A DNA stretch of 64,000 nt from Knoellia sinensis KCTC 19936 (GTDB lineage Bacteria; Actinomycetota; Actinomycetes; Actinomycetales; Dermatophilaceae): positions 62,001 through 126,000 of the forward strand of contig NZ_AVPJ01000003.1 of assembly GCF_000768705.1 (NCBI RefSeq). Reading direction: 5' to 3'. The notes beneath the pieces were generated by a model. The model did not search any database and was not told the DNA's origin. It saw only the letters and a program-made list of their open reading frames with translations. Positions 16,885 through 28,722 of this stretch are shown piece by piece. The position numbers and the translations under genes are program-made. Position 1 is the stretch's first letter; every line of letters starts with the position of its first letter.

Positions 16885-18117
16885 ATGTCTCCTGAGGCGC
16901 TTCCCGAGCGGGCGGCCGACACCACGGCCGAGTCGCCGTGGCCGGTGCGCCTGCTGTCGATGAAGATCGCCGACTACGTCGAGAAGATGTCGGTCGTCTG
17001 GGTCGAGGGACAGGTCGTCCAGCTCAACCGACGGCCCGGCGCACGGACCGCCTACCTCACGCTGCGCGACGCGGACGTCGACATGTCCCTCTCGGTCTCG
17101 ATCCATGTCAACGCGCTCGACGCCATGGCCGCGCCGGTGAGCGAGGGCCTGCGGGTCGTCGTCCAGGCCAAGCCGTCCTTCTGGACGCAGCGCGGGACGT
17201 TGACCATGGATGGTCGCCAGATCCGGCCGGTCGGCGTGGGCGGGTTGCTGGCGCGGATCGAGTACCTCAAGCGCAACCTCGCGAGCGAAGGCCTCTTCGA
17301 CGCCGACCGCAAGCGGCCACTCCCCTTCCTCCCCCGGCGGATCGGCCTCATCTGCGGCAGAGCGAGCGCGGCCGAGAAGGACGTCGTCGAGAACTCACGC
17401 CGGCGCTGGCCCACGGCGCAGTTCGAGATCCGCCAGGTGGCCGTCCAAGGGGCGAGCGCAGTCACCGAGGTGAGCGAGGCACTCAGGGAACTGGACGGCA
17501 TACAGGATGTCGATGTCATCGTCATCGCGCGTGGCGGCGGCAACGTCGAGGACCTGCTGCCCTTCAGCAACGAAGCCCTCTTGCGGGCGGTCGCGGCGGC
17601 ACACACCCCGGTCGTGAGCGCGATCGGCCACGACGTCGACACTCCCCTGCTGGATCTCGTCGCCGACCATCGCGCGTCCACCCCGACCGATGCGGCCAAG
17701 GCGATCGTCCCCGACGCCGATCGTGAGCACCAGATCATCGACGCCGGTCGGGCGCGCTCCCGACGCGCACTCGAGGGCCGGCTCCACCATGAGCGACGTC
17801 GACTCGTCGAGCTTCGGTCACGCCCGGTGTTGGCGGACCCCGGGGCCTTCGTCCGAGTGCAACGCGAGGTCGTGTCGGCGCTGCGCACCCGGGCACACCG
17901 CCGCACCGAGGCACTCGTGCACCGGCACCAGGACGGGATCGGGCACCTGCGCGCACAGGTCAGGACACTCTCGCCACAGTCGACCCTCGACCGTGGCTAC
18001 GCGATCGTGCAGCGCGTGGACGGTGCGGTCGTCCACGACCCGGCTGACCTCGAGGTCTCCGAGTTGCTCCACGTCACCGTGGCTCGCGGCGACTTCGGTG
18101 TCCGCACCGAGGGTTAG
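16885..18117 (+). CDS. xseA: Exodeoxyribonuclease VII large subunit
   Basis: 410 residues. N-terminal OB-fold (residues ~15-110, with VWVEGQVVQLNRR), then the catalytic domain with RIGLICGRASAAEKDVV, DVIVIARGGGNVEDLLPF and SAIGHDVDTPLLDLVADHRASTPT motifs, and a C-terminal coiled coil. With XseB it degrades single-stranded DNA from both ends. GTG at 16879 is an alternative start two codons upstream. Followed by xseB after 9 bases. Confidence 0.96.
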   Translation: MSPEALPERAADTTAESPWPVRLLSMKIADYVEKMSVVWVEGQVVQLNRRPGARTAYLTLRDADVDMSLSVSIHVNALDAMAAPVSEGLRVVVQAKPSFWTQRGTLTMDGRQIRPVGVGGLLARIEYLKRNLASEGLFDADRKRPLPFLPRRIGLICGRASAAEKDVVENSRRRWPTAQFEIRQVAVQGASAVTEVSEALRELDGIQDVDVIVIARGGGNVEDLLPFSNEALLRAVAAAHTPVVSAIGHDVDTPLLDLVADHRASTPTDAAKAIVPDADREHQIIDAGRARSRRALEGRLHHERRRLVELRSRPVLADPGAFVRVQREVVSALRTRAHRRTEALVHRHQDGIGHLRAQVRTLSPQSTLDRGYAIVQRVDGAVVHDPADLEVSELLHVTVARGDFGVRTEG

Positions 18118-18120
18118 GGT
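18115..18120 (+). promoter_or_regulatory. Possible -10 box in front of xseB
   Basis: TAGGGT overlaps the xseA stop and ends six bases before the xseB ATG, the same spacing as other leaderless starts here. It could be coincidental within the operon. Confidence 0.3.
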
Positions 18121-18126
18121 CAACGC

Positions 18127-18384
18127 ATGGCCAAGGACATCCCGCAGCCCGAGACCGCCGACGCAGACGGCGCGGCCGTCGACGCCCCGGCGACCGACGC
18201 CAACGCTGACGTCGCGGAGATGAGCTACGAGGCCGCTCGCGACGAGCTGGTCGACATCGTCGCCCGGCTCGAGGGTGGTCAGGTCGGGCTCGAGGACAGC
18301 ATGGGGCTTTGGCAGCGGGGCGAGGCACTGGCCGCGCACTGTGCCCAGTGGCTCGATGAGGCCGAGGCCAAGCTCAAGGACTGA
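18127..18384 (+). CDS. xseB: Exodeoxyribonuclease VII small subunit
   Basis: 85 residues. The family motif SYEAARDELVDIVARLEGGQVGLEDSMGLWQRGEAL occupies residues ~32-68, followed by a helical end. An acidic N-terminal extension of ~30 residues precedes it, longer than in E. coli XseB. Partner of xseA directly upstream. Confidence 0.95.
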   Translation: MAKDIPQPETADADGAAVDAPATDANADVAEMSYEAARDELVDIVARLEGGQVGLEDSMGLWQRGEALAAHCAQWLDEAEAKLKD

Positions 18385-18396
18385 TCTGGGCCGGCG

Positions 18397-18981
18397 TCAG
18401 CGGGTGACGGGCTCGAGGTGCTCGGCGAAGAAGGCCATCTCCTCGAACGTGGCGGTGCCCGTGAGGAGCGTGGTCAACTCGCCCGGCTCGGTGCGACGAT
18501 CCACGAGGCTGTTCTGCACCTTGGCCCCACGCTCGTACTTCACCCACGTGATGCCCGCAGCCTGCATTTCGCCGACCCGTCGCGCCCGGTTGATCTGGGC
18601 CTCGACCCACGCGCGCGTCGCGTCCTGCGTCTGCTCCACTGCGACGTAGTTGCCCGAGGGCGCCTGGTAGCCCGCGTGCCAGGTCATGAGTCCGTCGGTT
18701 CCCCTGACGTAGCGAGCGCTCGTCGTCTTCCACTCCTTCGGCAGGTCGACGGCCTCGGAGATGGGCCACCCGCTGTCCTCCGCCACACTCACGGCCGGAC
18801 CGTGCACGTCGACCACGGGTCCGCCGAGGTTGTTGACGCGCGGAGTCATGAAGAAGATGAGCGCCATGAGCGCGCCGATGACCACGAGTGACCGCACCAT
18901 GTTGGGGACCGAGCCCATCGAGTAGCGGCTCCGGGGTGGGGAGGCCGGCAGGTCGGTCGTGCTCTCGGGCGTGGTGCTCAC
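18397..18981 (-). CDS. DUF4245 membrane-anchored protein
   Basis: 194 residues. One membrane helix (residues ~30-45, [17 protein letters not shown]) and an extracytoplasmic domain matching DUF4245, found almost only in actinobacteria and often next to glpX and xseAB, as here. Function unknown. The GTG at 18981 has GGAGG only one base away, so the true start may be slightly downstream. Confidence 0.8.
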   Translation of the reverse strand: MSTTPESTTDLPASPPRSRYSMGSVPNMVRSLVVIGALMALIFFMTPRVNNLGGPVVDVHGPAVSVAEDSGWPISEAVDLPKEWKTTSARYVRGTDGLMTWHAGYQAPSGNYVAVEQTQDATRAWVEAQINRARRVGEMQAAGITWVKYERGAKVQNSLVDRRTEPGELTTLLTGTATFEEMAFFAEHLEPVTR

Positions 18982-19137
18982 CCCTCCATGGTCGCTGATG
19001 ACCGTGCGAATCCCCCTATCGGGTCGGCGATAGAGTCAGGCCCGCAGGATCCCGCACGCACGCTGTGCCGGGTCCACCACGGTCCAGATCGGTCCGCGGG
19101 GGTCACACCCACCGCGCCAAAGGAAGACAGGTTCCTC

Positions 19138-20136
19138 ATGCCCGACGCCCCGTCCGCGAACGTCCCCGATCGCAACCTTGCGCTCGAGCTCGTCCGGGTC
19201 ACCGAGGCCGCTGCGATGGCTGGCGGCCGCTGGGTCGGGCGAGGTGACAAGAACCGCGCCGACGGCGCCGCCGTCGAGGCGATGCGCGCACTCATCTCCA
19301 CCGTCGAGATGCGCGGCACGGTCGTCATCGGGGAGGGCGAGAAGGACAACGCGCCCATGCTCTTCAACGGCGAACTGGTCGGCGACGGGACCGGCCCCGA
19401 GGTCGACGTCGCGGTCGACCCGATCGACGGCACGACGCTGACCGCCAAGGGCATGCCCAACGCGATCGCCGTCATGGCCGTGAGCGACCGTGGCTCGATG
19501 TACGACCCCAGCGCCGTCTTCTACATGGACAAGCTCGTCGCGGGTCCCGAGGTCGCCGACGTGGTCGACATCCGGCTGCCTGCCGCCGAGAACGTCCGCC
19601 GGATCGCCAAGGCCAAGAAGCAGAGCACCGAAGACGTCACCGTCGTCATGCTCGACCGTCCCCGCCACGAAAAGCTCGCCCAGGAGGTCCGCGACAGCGG
19701 CGCCCGCATCAAGCTCATCTCCGACGGCGACGTCGCCGGCGCCATCTCCGCGGCGCGCGAGACGACCGGCATCGACCTCCTGCTCGGTGTCGGTGGCACC
19801 CCCGAGGGCATCATCACCGCCTGCGCCATCAAGTGCCTCGGCGGCGTCATCCAGGGACGTCTGTGGCCCCAGGACGACGACGAGCGCCAGAAGGCGATCG
19901 ACGCCGGCCACGACCTCGACAAGGTCCTCACGACCGACGACCTCGTGACCTCCGACAACTGCTTCTTCGTCGGCACCGGCATCACCGACGGCGAGCTGCT
20001 CCAGGGCGTGCGCTACTCCCGAGGTAGGGCGACGACCAACTCCATCGTCATGCGCAGCAAGTCCGGCACCGTGCGGGTCATCGAGAGCCACCACGTCCTC
20101 GACCGCACCGCCGGCCTCCCCCAGGGCACCGCCTGA
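19138..20136 (+). CDS. glpX: Class II fructose-1,6-bisphosphatase
   Basis: 332 residues. Gluconeogenic enzyme: fructose 1,6-bisphosphate to fructose 6-phosphate. Lithium-sensitive phosphatase fold with [10 protein letters not shown] and DPIDGTTL metal-binding motifs, and [18 protein letters not shown]. Start at 19138 preceded by GGAAG. It is followed after one base by a PfkB kinase gene, then fumarase and carbonic anhydrase, all co-directional and overlapping, so a central-carbon operon is likely. Confidence 0.96.
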   Translation: MPDAPSANVPDRNLALELVRVTEAAAMAGGRWVGRGDKNRADGAAVEAMRALISTVEMRGTVVIGEGEKDNAPMLFNGELVGDGTGPEVDVAVDPIDGTTLTAKGMPNAIAVMAVSDRGSMYDPSAVFYMDKLVAGPEVADVVDIRLPAAENVRRIAKAKKQSTEDVTVVMLDRPRHEKLAQEVRDSGARIKLISDGDVAGAISAARETTGIDLLLGVGGTPEGIITACAIKCLGGVIQGRLWPQDDDERQKAIDAGHDLDKVLTTDDLVTSDNCFFVGTGITDGELLQGVRYSRGRATTNSIVMRSKSGTVRVIESHHVLDRTAGLPQGTA

Positions 20137-20137
20137 G

Positions 20138-21080
20138 ATGACCACCGCCGGACGTGTCCTCGAGCCGCAGGTGCTGGTCGTCGGTGAGACGCTCATCGAC
20201 ATCGTTCACACCCCTGACGGTGCGGTCGAGGAGCACGTCGGGGGGTCACCGGCGAATGTCGCCATGGGCCTCGCCCGGCTCGACCACCACACAGTCCTCG
20301 CCACGACCTTGGGCGACGACTACCAAGGGCTGCACTGTCACGAATACCTGAAGTCCCATGGCGTCACCGTCGAGAACCTCGACGCGGGCAACAACCCGAC
20401 CTCGACGGCGATCGCGACCCTGGACGACGCCGCGGCAGCGGTCTACAACTTCCACCTGGCGTGGGACCCGCGTCCGGTCCCGGCGCTGGACCGCGCGGGC
20501 CACGTGCACACAGGGTCGATCGCGGCGACCCTCGCCCCGGGTGCCGACGTTGTCACCCGAACCCTCACCGAGGCACGCACCCACGCGACGACGTCGTACG
20601 ACCCCAACGTCCGTCCCACGATCATGGGCGACGTCGACGAGGTCCGCACCCGCGTGGAGGAGCTCGTCGGGCTCAGCGACGTCGTCAAGGCCAGCGAGGA
20701 CGACGTGTCCTGGCTGTATGCCGGCGCGTCCCTTCCCGAGGTCCTCGCGCTCTGGTCCGGGCTGGGTCCCGGGCTGACCGTCATCACCCGGGCTGGCCAC
20801 GGCGTGACGTGGCACCTCACCAGCACGGGTGACACGGTCGAGGCGCCCGCCACGGCCGACGCCGTGGTCGACACCGTGGGAGCGGGCGATTCGTTCATGG
20901 CTGGCCTCATCTCCGGCCTGCTCGACGCCGGCCTGCTCGGCGCCGAGGCGCGCGATCGCCTCGCGTCGGCGGCACGCGAGGACGTGGAGGGTGCCATCAG
21001 TCGGGCACTTGCAACGAGCGCGATCACTGTGGGGCACGCTGGCGCCTACGCACCAACCCGAGAGGACATCGACGAGGACC

Positions 21081-21088
<8 letters not shown>
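20138..21088 (+). CDS. PfkB-family carbohydrate kinase (fructokinase-like)
   Basis: 316 residues. Ribokinase/PfkB fold: N-terminal [14 protein letters not shown] and C-terminal [14 protein letters not shown] with the catalytic Asp. The best guess is a fructokinase from overall likeness, but the sugar cannot be fixed from sequence. Overlaps the fumarase gene by 8 bases (ATGGCTGA), implying coupled translation. Confidence 0.85.
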
Positions 21089-22804
<1,716 letters not shown>

Positions 22805-22808
<4 letters not shown>

Positions 22809-23320
22809 ACGACAACCCCACTGCCACAACCGAGTTCGACGATCTGCTCGCCGCCAACCGCACCTTCGCGCAGCAGTTCGATTTCGGCGGGTTCGACGGA
22901 ATCGCCCATGCAGGTGTCGCCATCGTCACCTGCATGGACTCACGCATCGCCCCGCTCGGGATGCTCGGCCTCCAGCCCGGTGACGCCAAGATCTTCCGCA
23001 ACCCCGGTGGCCGCGTCACCGCCGCTGCGCTCGAGGCGCTCGTCCTCGGCGTGCACCTGCTCAACGTTCAGCGGATCCTGGTCGTCCCGCACACCCGCTG
23101 CGCCATGACGAAGTTCTCCGAGGTGGAGCTGCGCGAGATCATCGGCGAGAAGGCCGGATCCGACGCGTCCTGGCAGGGCTTCCACGTGATCCCCGACCAG
23201 GAGGCCGCGCTCAAGGCCGACGTCATGGCCGTGCGCTCACACCCGCTCATCCCGGACACGATCTCGGTCGGCGGGTTCATCTACGACGTCGACTCTGGTC
23301 TGCTCGACCGTCGGGCTTGA
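22805..23320 (+). CDS. Beta-carbonic anhydrase
   Basis: 171 residues. Zinc ligands and catalytic dyad visible: Cys43, Asp45, Arg47 in VTCMDSR, and His96/Cys99 in PHTRC. Interconverts CO2 and bicarbonate in the cytoplasm. GTG start inside a GTGA overlap with fumarase. Shorter than plant-type enzymes but normal for the small actinobacterial clade. Confidence 0.92.
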
Positions 23321-23336
23321 GTCCTGCCGACCTCGT

Positions 23337-23413
23337 GAAGATCGGACACAATACGACGCGCGCTCAGTCGCTCCTTCGTCGCGAACGCACGCCTCGCACT
23401 GTGTTCGATCTTC
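23337..23413. repeat. Long-loop inverted repeat after the carbonic anhydrase gene
   Basis: GAAGATCGGACACA (23337-23350) and TGTGTTCGATCTTC (23400-23413) match at 13 of 14 positions with a 49-base loop. May act as a terminator or RNA structure; nothing else is seen in this gap. Confidence 0.5.
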
Positions 23414-23439
23414 CGCGCATTGCCGTGGGAGCCTGACCA

Positions 23440-24288
23440 GTGTCGTCACCGCGGGTTGTCGGGTTGAACGTGCATCCGGTCAAGAGCACGGCGATCCGGG
23501 CTGTTGAGTCGGTGTTCGTCGAACCTGCTGGGTTCGCGGGTGATCGCCGCTTCATGGTGGTCGACACCGATGGGCAGTTGGTGTCGGCACGCGAGGTGCA
23601 CAGGTTGTTTGCCATCACCGCCGACGTCCCCGCGACCGACCCGACGCTCGCGGGCGGGCTCAGGCTGCGTGCCGACGGCGTGGACGACCTCCTCGTCGGG
23701 GACGCCGAGGGAGACGAGGTCCCGGTGCGGCTGCACCGGCACGACCTGACCGGGTTGCTCGTGTCGCGGAAGGCGGACGACTGGATCAGCGCAGTCGTCG
23801 GTCGGCCCGGGCTGCGGCTCGTGCGGTGCGTCGACCCCACTCGCCGGGCGCTCAACCCGGCGTTCAGCCGAGAAGGCGACCACACGGCATACGCGGATGG
23901 TTATCCGGTGACGCTCGCGAGCCTGCGCTCGCTCGCCCAGCTGAACGACTGGATCGCCGAGGGCGCGGTCGAACGCGGCGAGACGCAGCCCGACCCCATG
24001 CCCATCGAGCGGTTCCGCCCCAACGTCGTCATCGACGGCGACCTCGACGCCTTCGTCGAGGACTCGTGGGGCCGCGTCCGACTCGGCGACGTCGACTTCC
24101 GGGTCGCGAAGCCCGTGGATCGCTGCGTCATGACGACGATCGACCCCGTGACCCTGGCCACGTCCAAGGAGCCGATACGCACGCTGTCGCGCCACCGTCG
24201 CTGGGACGGCACGACATGGTTCGCGATCCAACTCATCCCCGACAACACCGGCGCGGTGCGCCTCGGGGATCGGGTCTTGGCCGACTGA
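23440..24288 (+). CDS. MOSC-domain protein with N-terminal beta-barrel (mARC/YcbX-like)
   Basis: 282 residues. N-terminal MOSC_N barrel (GLNVHPVKSTAIRAVESVFVEPAGFAGDRRFMVVD) and C-terminal MOSC domain with FRPNVVIDGDLDAFVEDSW and VDRCVMTTIDP, where the Cys is the expected molybdenum ligand. Such proteins reduce N-hydroxylated compounds using the molybdenum cofactor. GTG start with GGGAG upstream. No electron-transfer domain is fused, unlike YcbX. Confidence 0.88.
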   Translation: MSSPRVVGLNVHPVKSTAIRAVESVFVEPAGFAGDRRFMVVDTDGQLVSAREVHRLFAITADVPATDPTLAGGLRLRADGVDDLLVGDAEGDEVPVRLHRHDLTGLLVSRKADDWISAVVGRPGLRLVRCVDPTRRALNPAFSREGDHTAYADGYPVTLASLRSLAQLNDWIAEGAVERGETQPDPMPIERFRPNVVIDGDLDAFVEDSWGRVRLGDVDFRVAKPVDRCVMTTIDPVTLATSKEPIRTLSRHRRWDGTTWFAIQLIPDNTGAVRLGDRVLAD

Positions 24289-24294
24289 TCCAGG

Positions 24295-24957
24295 TCAGCG
24301 GAGGGAGTCGAGCGCTTCCGCGATCGGCGTCTCACCGTTGTTGAAGAGGATCGTCCTGCCCTCGAAACCCTGGTGCTCGATGACGTATGCCGCCACGCTC
24401 GCCACGTCGTCCCGAGTCACCTTCGCGCCCCTGACACCAGTGCCCTCGCCCCCGACCTCGATCCGGCCCGTGCCGGCCTCGTCGGAGAGAGTGCTCGGTC
24501 CGAGGATCGTCCAGGACAGGTCAGTCGAGCTCAGGTGGGCGTCGGCATCGGTCTTGGCCTGGGCGTAGGGGAAGAAGGCGTTGTCCTCGGGCACACCGTG
24601 ATCCGGGCCGGCACCGAAGTAGGACACCATGACGTAGCGCGCCACGCCCGCTTCGAGGGCAGCCTCCATGGAGCGGATCGCCGCCTCGCGATCGACCGCC
24701 ACCGTGCGCTCGGGGTTCCCGCCTCCTGCCCCCGCCGACCACACGACAACGTCGGCCCCGCGCAGTGCGTCCGACATCTCGTCGATGGACAGGAACTCGA
24801 CGTCGAGGACCGCCGAGGCCGCGCCCGCGTCCCTGACGTCGCCAGCATGAGCCGCGTTGCGGATCCAGGAGGTGACCTTGTGTCCGCGCTCGGACAGCAG
24901 CCGCGCCAGGCGAAGCGCGATCTTGCCGTGCCCGCCGATGATCGTCACCGTGGCCAT
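24295..24957 (-). CDS. NAD(P)H-binding (atypical SDR) protein
   Basis: 220 residues. Rossmann start TIIGGHGKIALRLARLL, then ADVVVWSAGAGGG and YVMVSYFGAG; resembles NmrA/atypical SDR a5 proteins (flavin reductase or UDP-sugar-like fold) rather than classical dehydrogenases, since no YxxxK is clear. Probably co-transcribed after ohr with a 2-base gap. Function unknown. Confidence 0.82.
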   Translation of the reverse strand: MATVTIIGGHGKIALRLARLLSERGHKVTSWIRNAAHAGDVRDAGAASAVLDVEFLSIDEMSDALRGADVVVWSAGAGGGNPERTVAVDREAAIRSMEAALEAGVARYVMVSYFGAGPDHGVPEDNAFFPYAQAKTDADAHLSSTDLSWTILGPSTLSDEAGTGRIEVGGEGTGVRGAKVTRDDVASVAAYVIEHQGFEGRTILFNNGETPIAEALDSLR

Positions 24958-24959
24958 GA

Positions 24960-25388
24960 TCAGACCGCCCGTCCGGTGACGGTCACGTCGATGTTGCCGG
25001 CGGTCGCCTTTGAGTAGGGGCACGCCTGGTGCGCGGCCGCGATGAGCGCCTGGGCCGTGTCCTCGTCCACGCCGGGGACGAGGGCCTCGAGCTCGACCGC
25101 AAGACCCACGCCCGTGTCCGTCTTGCCGAGGGTGACCTTCGCGGTCACCGTCGACTCGGTGGTGTCGAGGCCCTGGTGTCTCGCGATGCTGTTCAGTGCG
25201 TTGCCGAAGCAGGCCGCGAACCCGGCCGCGAACAAGCTCTCGGGGTTGGCCCGGGGGTTGGCCTTGCTCCCGGGCTTGCCGAGCGGGAGGTCGACCGCTC
25301 CGTCCTCGCTCGTGACATGGCCGGCGCGCCCGCCCTTGGCGGTCGCGGCGATCGTGTACAAGGTCTCGTTCACTGCTTCGTGGGGCAT
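24960..25388 (-). CDS. ohr: Organic hydroperoxide resistance protein (OsmC/Ohr family)
   Basis: 142 residues. Both catalytic cysteines are present: Cys60 in FAACFGNAL and Cys123 in CPYSKAT. Detoxifies organic peroxides in the cytoplasm using low-molecular or lipoyl thiols. Start at 25388 (MPHEAVNE) is preferred to 25397. Divergent from the beta-glucosidase gene with 46 bases between. No OhrR-like regulator is adjacent. Confidence 0.92.
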   Translation of the reverse strand: MPHEAVNETLYTIAATAKGGRAGHVTSEDGAVDLPLGKPGSKANPRANPESLFAAGFAACFGNALNSIARHQGLDTTESTVTAKVTLGKTDTGVGLAVELEALVPGVDEDTAQALIAAAHQACPYSKATAGNIDVTVTGRAV

Positions 25389-25422
25389 GGAGAACACCCT
25401 GCCCCACCCGCCCGGACAGGGC

Positions 25423-25428
25423 TAGCGT
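25423..25428 (+). promoter_or_regulatory. -10 box of a leaderless promoter for the GH1 gene
   Basis: TAGCGT ends six bases before the ATG; no ribosome binding site is present. Confidence 0.5.
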
Positions 25429-25434
25429 TGCGTC

Positions 25435-26802
25435 ATGACGTTCCAGACGAGGTTTCCGGAGGGCTTCCTGTGGGGCGCAGCCACGGCGTCCTTCCAGATC
25501 GAAGGATCGACGACCGCGGACGGCCGCTCCCCCTCGATCTGGGACACGTTCTGCGAGATCGACGGCAAGGTCGCCAACAAGGACACGGGCGAGCCGGCGT
25601 GCGACCACTACCGACGGATGCCGCAGGACGTGGCGCTGATGAAGGAGTTGGGCCTCGACGCCTACCGGTTCTCAGTGGCGTGGCCCAGGGTCATACCCAC
25701 GGGCACGGGCGCGATCAACCCGGCTGGGATCGACTTCTACTCCCGACTCGTGGACACGTTGCTGGACAATGGGATTCGCCCCTTCGTCACTCTCTATCAC
25801 TGGGATCTCCCCCAAGTTCTCGATGACCGGGGTGGGTGGCTCAACCGCGACGTCAAGGACTGGTTCGCCGACTACGCGGCAGCCGTCGTCGGCGCCCTGG
25901 GCGATCGCGTGACCAACTGGACCACCCTCAACGAGCCCTGGTGTTCCTCGTTCCTGAGCTACTCGATCGGCCAGCACGCCCCCGGGCACACCGACCCGGT
26001 CGAGGGCCTCGTCTCCGCCCACCACCTCATGCTGGCCCACGGCACGGCGGTGCCGGTCATCCGTGAGAACTGTCCCGAGGCAGAAGTGTCGATCACCCTC
26101 AACCCGTCGCAGGTGTGGGGGCCGGACGAGCCCACGGAGGCCGACCTCGACGCCGTTCGCCGGGCCGACAACGCGTACAACGGCATCTTCTTCTCGCCCC
26201 TGTTCCACGGGACCTACCCGGACGGGATGCTCGAGGACACCTCGCACCTCACGGACCATGCCTTCATCCAGGACGGCGACCTCGAGACCATCAGTGCACC
26301 GCTCGACAACCTCGGGGTGAACAACTACTTCCCCACACGTGTGCGTCACGCCGAAGGTGCGAAGCACCTGCTCCCGGGGTGCGACGGAGTCGAGGACGTC
26401 GCCCCCCGCCCCCCGCTCACAGACATGGGTTGGGAGATCTCACCCCAGGGGCACCACGACATCATCATGCGCTCGGCCCAGGAGTCCGGCCTGCCCATCT
26501 ACATCACCGAGAACGGGTCGGCCTGGCCCGATGTCGTCGAGACCGGCCCGGAAGGCAAGGCGGTCCACGACGGTGAGCGGACGGCATACCTGCATTCGCA
26601 TCTGGACGCCGCGCGGCAGGCGATCGATGACGGCGCCGACGTCCGCGGCTACTTCGCCTGGTCGCTCATGGACAACTTCGAGTGGGCCTTCGGCTATGAC
26701 AAGCGCTTCGGCATCGTCCACGTCGACTACGACACCCAGGAACGCACGGTCAAGGACTCGGGGAGGGAGTACGCGCGGATCATCAGTTCCCACCATTCCT
26801 GA
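25435..26802 (+). CDS. GH1 beta-glucosidase
   Basis: 455 residues, cytoplasmic. TIM-barrel family 1 with N-terminal FLWGAATASFQIEG, acid/base Glu in TTLNEPW (~residue 166), nucleophile Glu in YITENGSAW (~residue 362) and the aglycone-site DNFEWAFGYDKRFGI. Hydrolyses cellobiose or aryl-beta-glucosides, possibly also galactosides. Not in an operon with a sugar transporter here. Confidence 0.95.
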   Translation: MTFQTRFPEGFLWGAATASFQIEGSTTADGRSPSIWDTFCEIDGKVANKDTGEPACDHYRRMPQDVALMKELGLDAYRFSVAWPRVIPTGTGAINPAGIDFYSRLVDTLLDNGIRPFVTLYHWDLPQVLDDRGGWLNRDVKDWFADYAAAVVGALGDRVTNWTTLNEPWCSSFLSYSIGQHAPGHTDPVEGLVSAHHLMLAHGTAVPVIRENCPEAEVSITLNPSQVWGPDEPTEADLDAVRRADNAYNGIFFSPLFHGTYPDGMLEDTSHLTDHAFIQDGDLETISAPLDNLGVNNYFPTRVRHAEGAKHLLPGCDGVEDVAPRPPLTDMGWEISPQGHHDIIMRSAQESGLPIYITENGSAWPDVVETGPEGKAVHDGERTAYLHSHLDAARQAIDDGADVRGYFAWSLMDNFEWAFGYDKRFGIVHVDYDTQERTVKDSGREYARIISSHHS

Positions 26803-26961
26803 AGGACACCTGAACGTGCCCTGAACGATGTCGGGGAGAAGGATCAGGTCACGGTTCGGGGGCTTTTCGGTGCCGTTTTCGCCGGTAGCCCGGGTGCGGT
26901 GGGTAGGGTCGGCGCCAGTCGCTCGTATGTCGACAACATCAACAGTCACCAAGGAGTACCC

Positions 26962-27795
26962 GTGAGCACCTCACGCACCCGCCGGGCCGGCACCTTCGCC
27001 GCCGTGGCCCTCGTCTCCGTCCTGGGCCTCGCGGCCTGTGGCTCCAACGACGGCGACGCAGAGCCCGCCGCCACCAACGCCAGCGGCGTCACCACCGTCG
27101 CCGACGGCAAGCTGACGGCCTGCACGCACCTCTCGTACAAGCCGTTCGAGCACAAGGAAGGCGCCGACGTCGTCGGCTTCGACGTCGACCTCACGGACCT
27201 CGTCGCCAAGAAGCTCGGCCTCGAGCAGGAAGTCGTCGACATCGAGTTCGCGACGATCACGTCCGGTGCCGCCTTCGCCGCCAAGAAGTGCGACATCGGC
27301 TACGGCGCGACGACGATCACGGACGAGCGCAAGAAGGCCGTCCTCTTCTCGGACCCCTACTTCGAGGCCACCCAGGCCCTCATCGTCAAGAAGGACTCCG
27401 GCATCAAGGACCTCGCCGGGCTCAAGGGCAAGAAGCTCGGTGTCCAGACCGACACCACGGGTCAGAGCTACGCCGAGGAGAACAAGGCCGCCAACGGCTA
27501 CACCCCGGTGGTCTTCGAGGACCTCCCGACCCAGCTCGCCGGTGTCCTCGCCGGCCGCGTCGACGGCGCCGTGAACGACAACGGTCCCCTCCTCGACTAC
27601 GTCAAGGACAACCCCACGACCGAGGTCGTCACCGAGTTCGAGACGGGCGAGCAGTACGGCCTGATGGTCAAGAAGGACGACCCGAACGCGCAGAAGATCA
27701 TCGACGCCGCCAACGAGGCCCTCAAGGAAGCCAAGGCTGACGGCACCTACAACACGATCTACAAGAAGTGGTTCGGGGTCGACGCCCCGAAGTGA
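26962..27795 (+). CDS. Amino-acid ABC transporter substrate-binding lipoprotein
   Basis: 277 residues. Lipoprotein signal with lipobox LGLAAC, lipidated Cys26. SBP_bac_3 domain: YKPFEHKEGADVVGFDVDLTD, FSDPYFEATQALIV, and LAGVLAGRVDGAVND. Captures a polar or cationic amino acid at the cell surface. GTG start with AAGGAG seven bases upstream. First of three genes (binding protein, permease, ATPase). TAGGGT near 26913 may be the -10. Confidence 0.93.
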   Translation: MSTSRTRRAGTFAAVALVSVLGLAACGSNDGDAEPAATNASGVTTVADGKLTACTHLSYKPFEHKEGADVVGFDVDLTDLVAKKLGLEQEVVDIEFATITSGAAFAAKKCDIGYGATTITDERKKAVLFSDPYFEATQALIVKKDSGIKDLAGLKGKKLGVQTDTTGQSYAEENKAANGYTPVVFEDLPTQLAGVLAGRVDGAVNDNGPLLDYVKDNPTTEVVTEFETGEQYGLMVKKDDPNAQKIIDAANEALKEAKADGTYNTIYKKWFGVDAPK

Positions 27796-27892
27796 CCCTT
27801 CCGCTACGTCGGGGGCGGCGGTACGGTTTCGACCGGCCCGCCGCCCTCGGCGTGTGCGCCCCGAGTCCACACGTCGGTCGGCAGGAGGACCC

Positions 27893-28720
27893 ATGAGCAC
27901 GACCATCACTGAAGAAGCACCCACCAAGAAGAAGCTGTCCCCGCGCAAACGCGCGCAACGCATCCGCTGGGCGCAGTACGCCCTTCTGGCGATCGTCCTG
28001 GTCGTCTTCGCGCTCACGGCGAACTGGGAGCAGATCCAGAGCGCCTTCTTCCGCACCGACATGATCAAACTGACCCTCACCGAGGGCCTGCCCAACGCGC
28101 TCAAGAACACGATCATCTACACCGCCGGTGCGTTCGTCATCGGCCTGATCCTCGGCACGATCCTCGCCCTCATGCGCCTGTCGTCGGTGGCCCCCTACCG
28201 GTGGATTGCGTCGACCTGGATCGAGTTCTTCCGGGGTTTGCCGGCCATCGTGGTCTTCATCGCCTTCAGCCTGTTGCCCCTGGCGTTCGAAGGCCTGCTC
28301 ATCCCGTTCGACCCCTACGGCACCGTCTGGGTCGCCCTCGGTCTCGTCGCGTCGGCCTACATGGCCGAGACGATCCGCGCAGGCATCCAGGCCGTTCCCA
28401 AGGGCCAGATCGAAGCGGCGCGGTCCTTGGGTATGCCGTCCGGTGCCGCCACGCGCAAGATCGTCCTCCCCCAGGCGTTCCGGATCATCACCCCGCCGCT
28501 GACCAACGAGGTCATCCTCCTGGTCAAGGACTCCTCGCTCGTCTACGTCCTCGGCCTCTCGGCCAGTGGCTACGAGCTGACGAAGTACGGCCGCGACCTC
28601 TCGAGCTCGAACGTCAACCTCACGCCGCTCGTGGTCGCCGGCTTCTGCTACCTCATCATCACCCTCCCGCTGTCATATCTCGTGCGCCGGATGGAAGCCC
28701 GTCAGAAGAAGGAGCGCTGA
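27893..28720 (+). CDS. Amino-acid ABC transporter permease (HisM/GlnP type)
   Basis: 275 residues with five to six membrane helices and the permease coupling loop around [25 protein letters not shown]-terminal basic extension of ~35 residues. Start at 27893 chosen from AGGAGG just upstream. A single permease is encoded, so the channel is probably a homodimer. A GTATGCCGT copy lies in the coupling-loop coding region (GMPSG). Confidence 0.93.
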   Translation: MSTTITEEAPTKKKLSPRKRAQRIRWAQYALLAIVLVVFALTANWEQIQSAFFRTDMIKLTLTEGLPNALKNTIIYTAGAFVIGLILGTILALMRLSSVAPYRWIASTWIEFFRGLPAIVVFIAFSLLPLAFEGLLIPFDPYGTVWVALGLVASAYMAETIRAGIQAVPKGQIEAARSLGMPSGAATRKIVLPQAFRIITPPLTNEVILLVKDSSLVYVLGLSASGYELTKYGRDLSSSNVNLTPLVVAGFCYLIITLPLSYLVRRMEARQKKER

Positions 28721-28722
28721 GC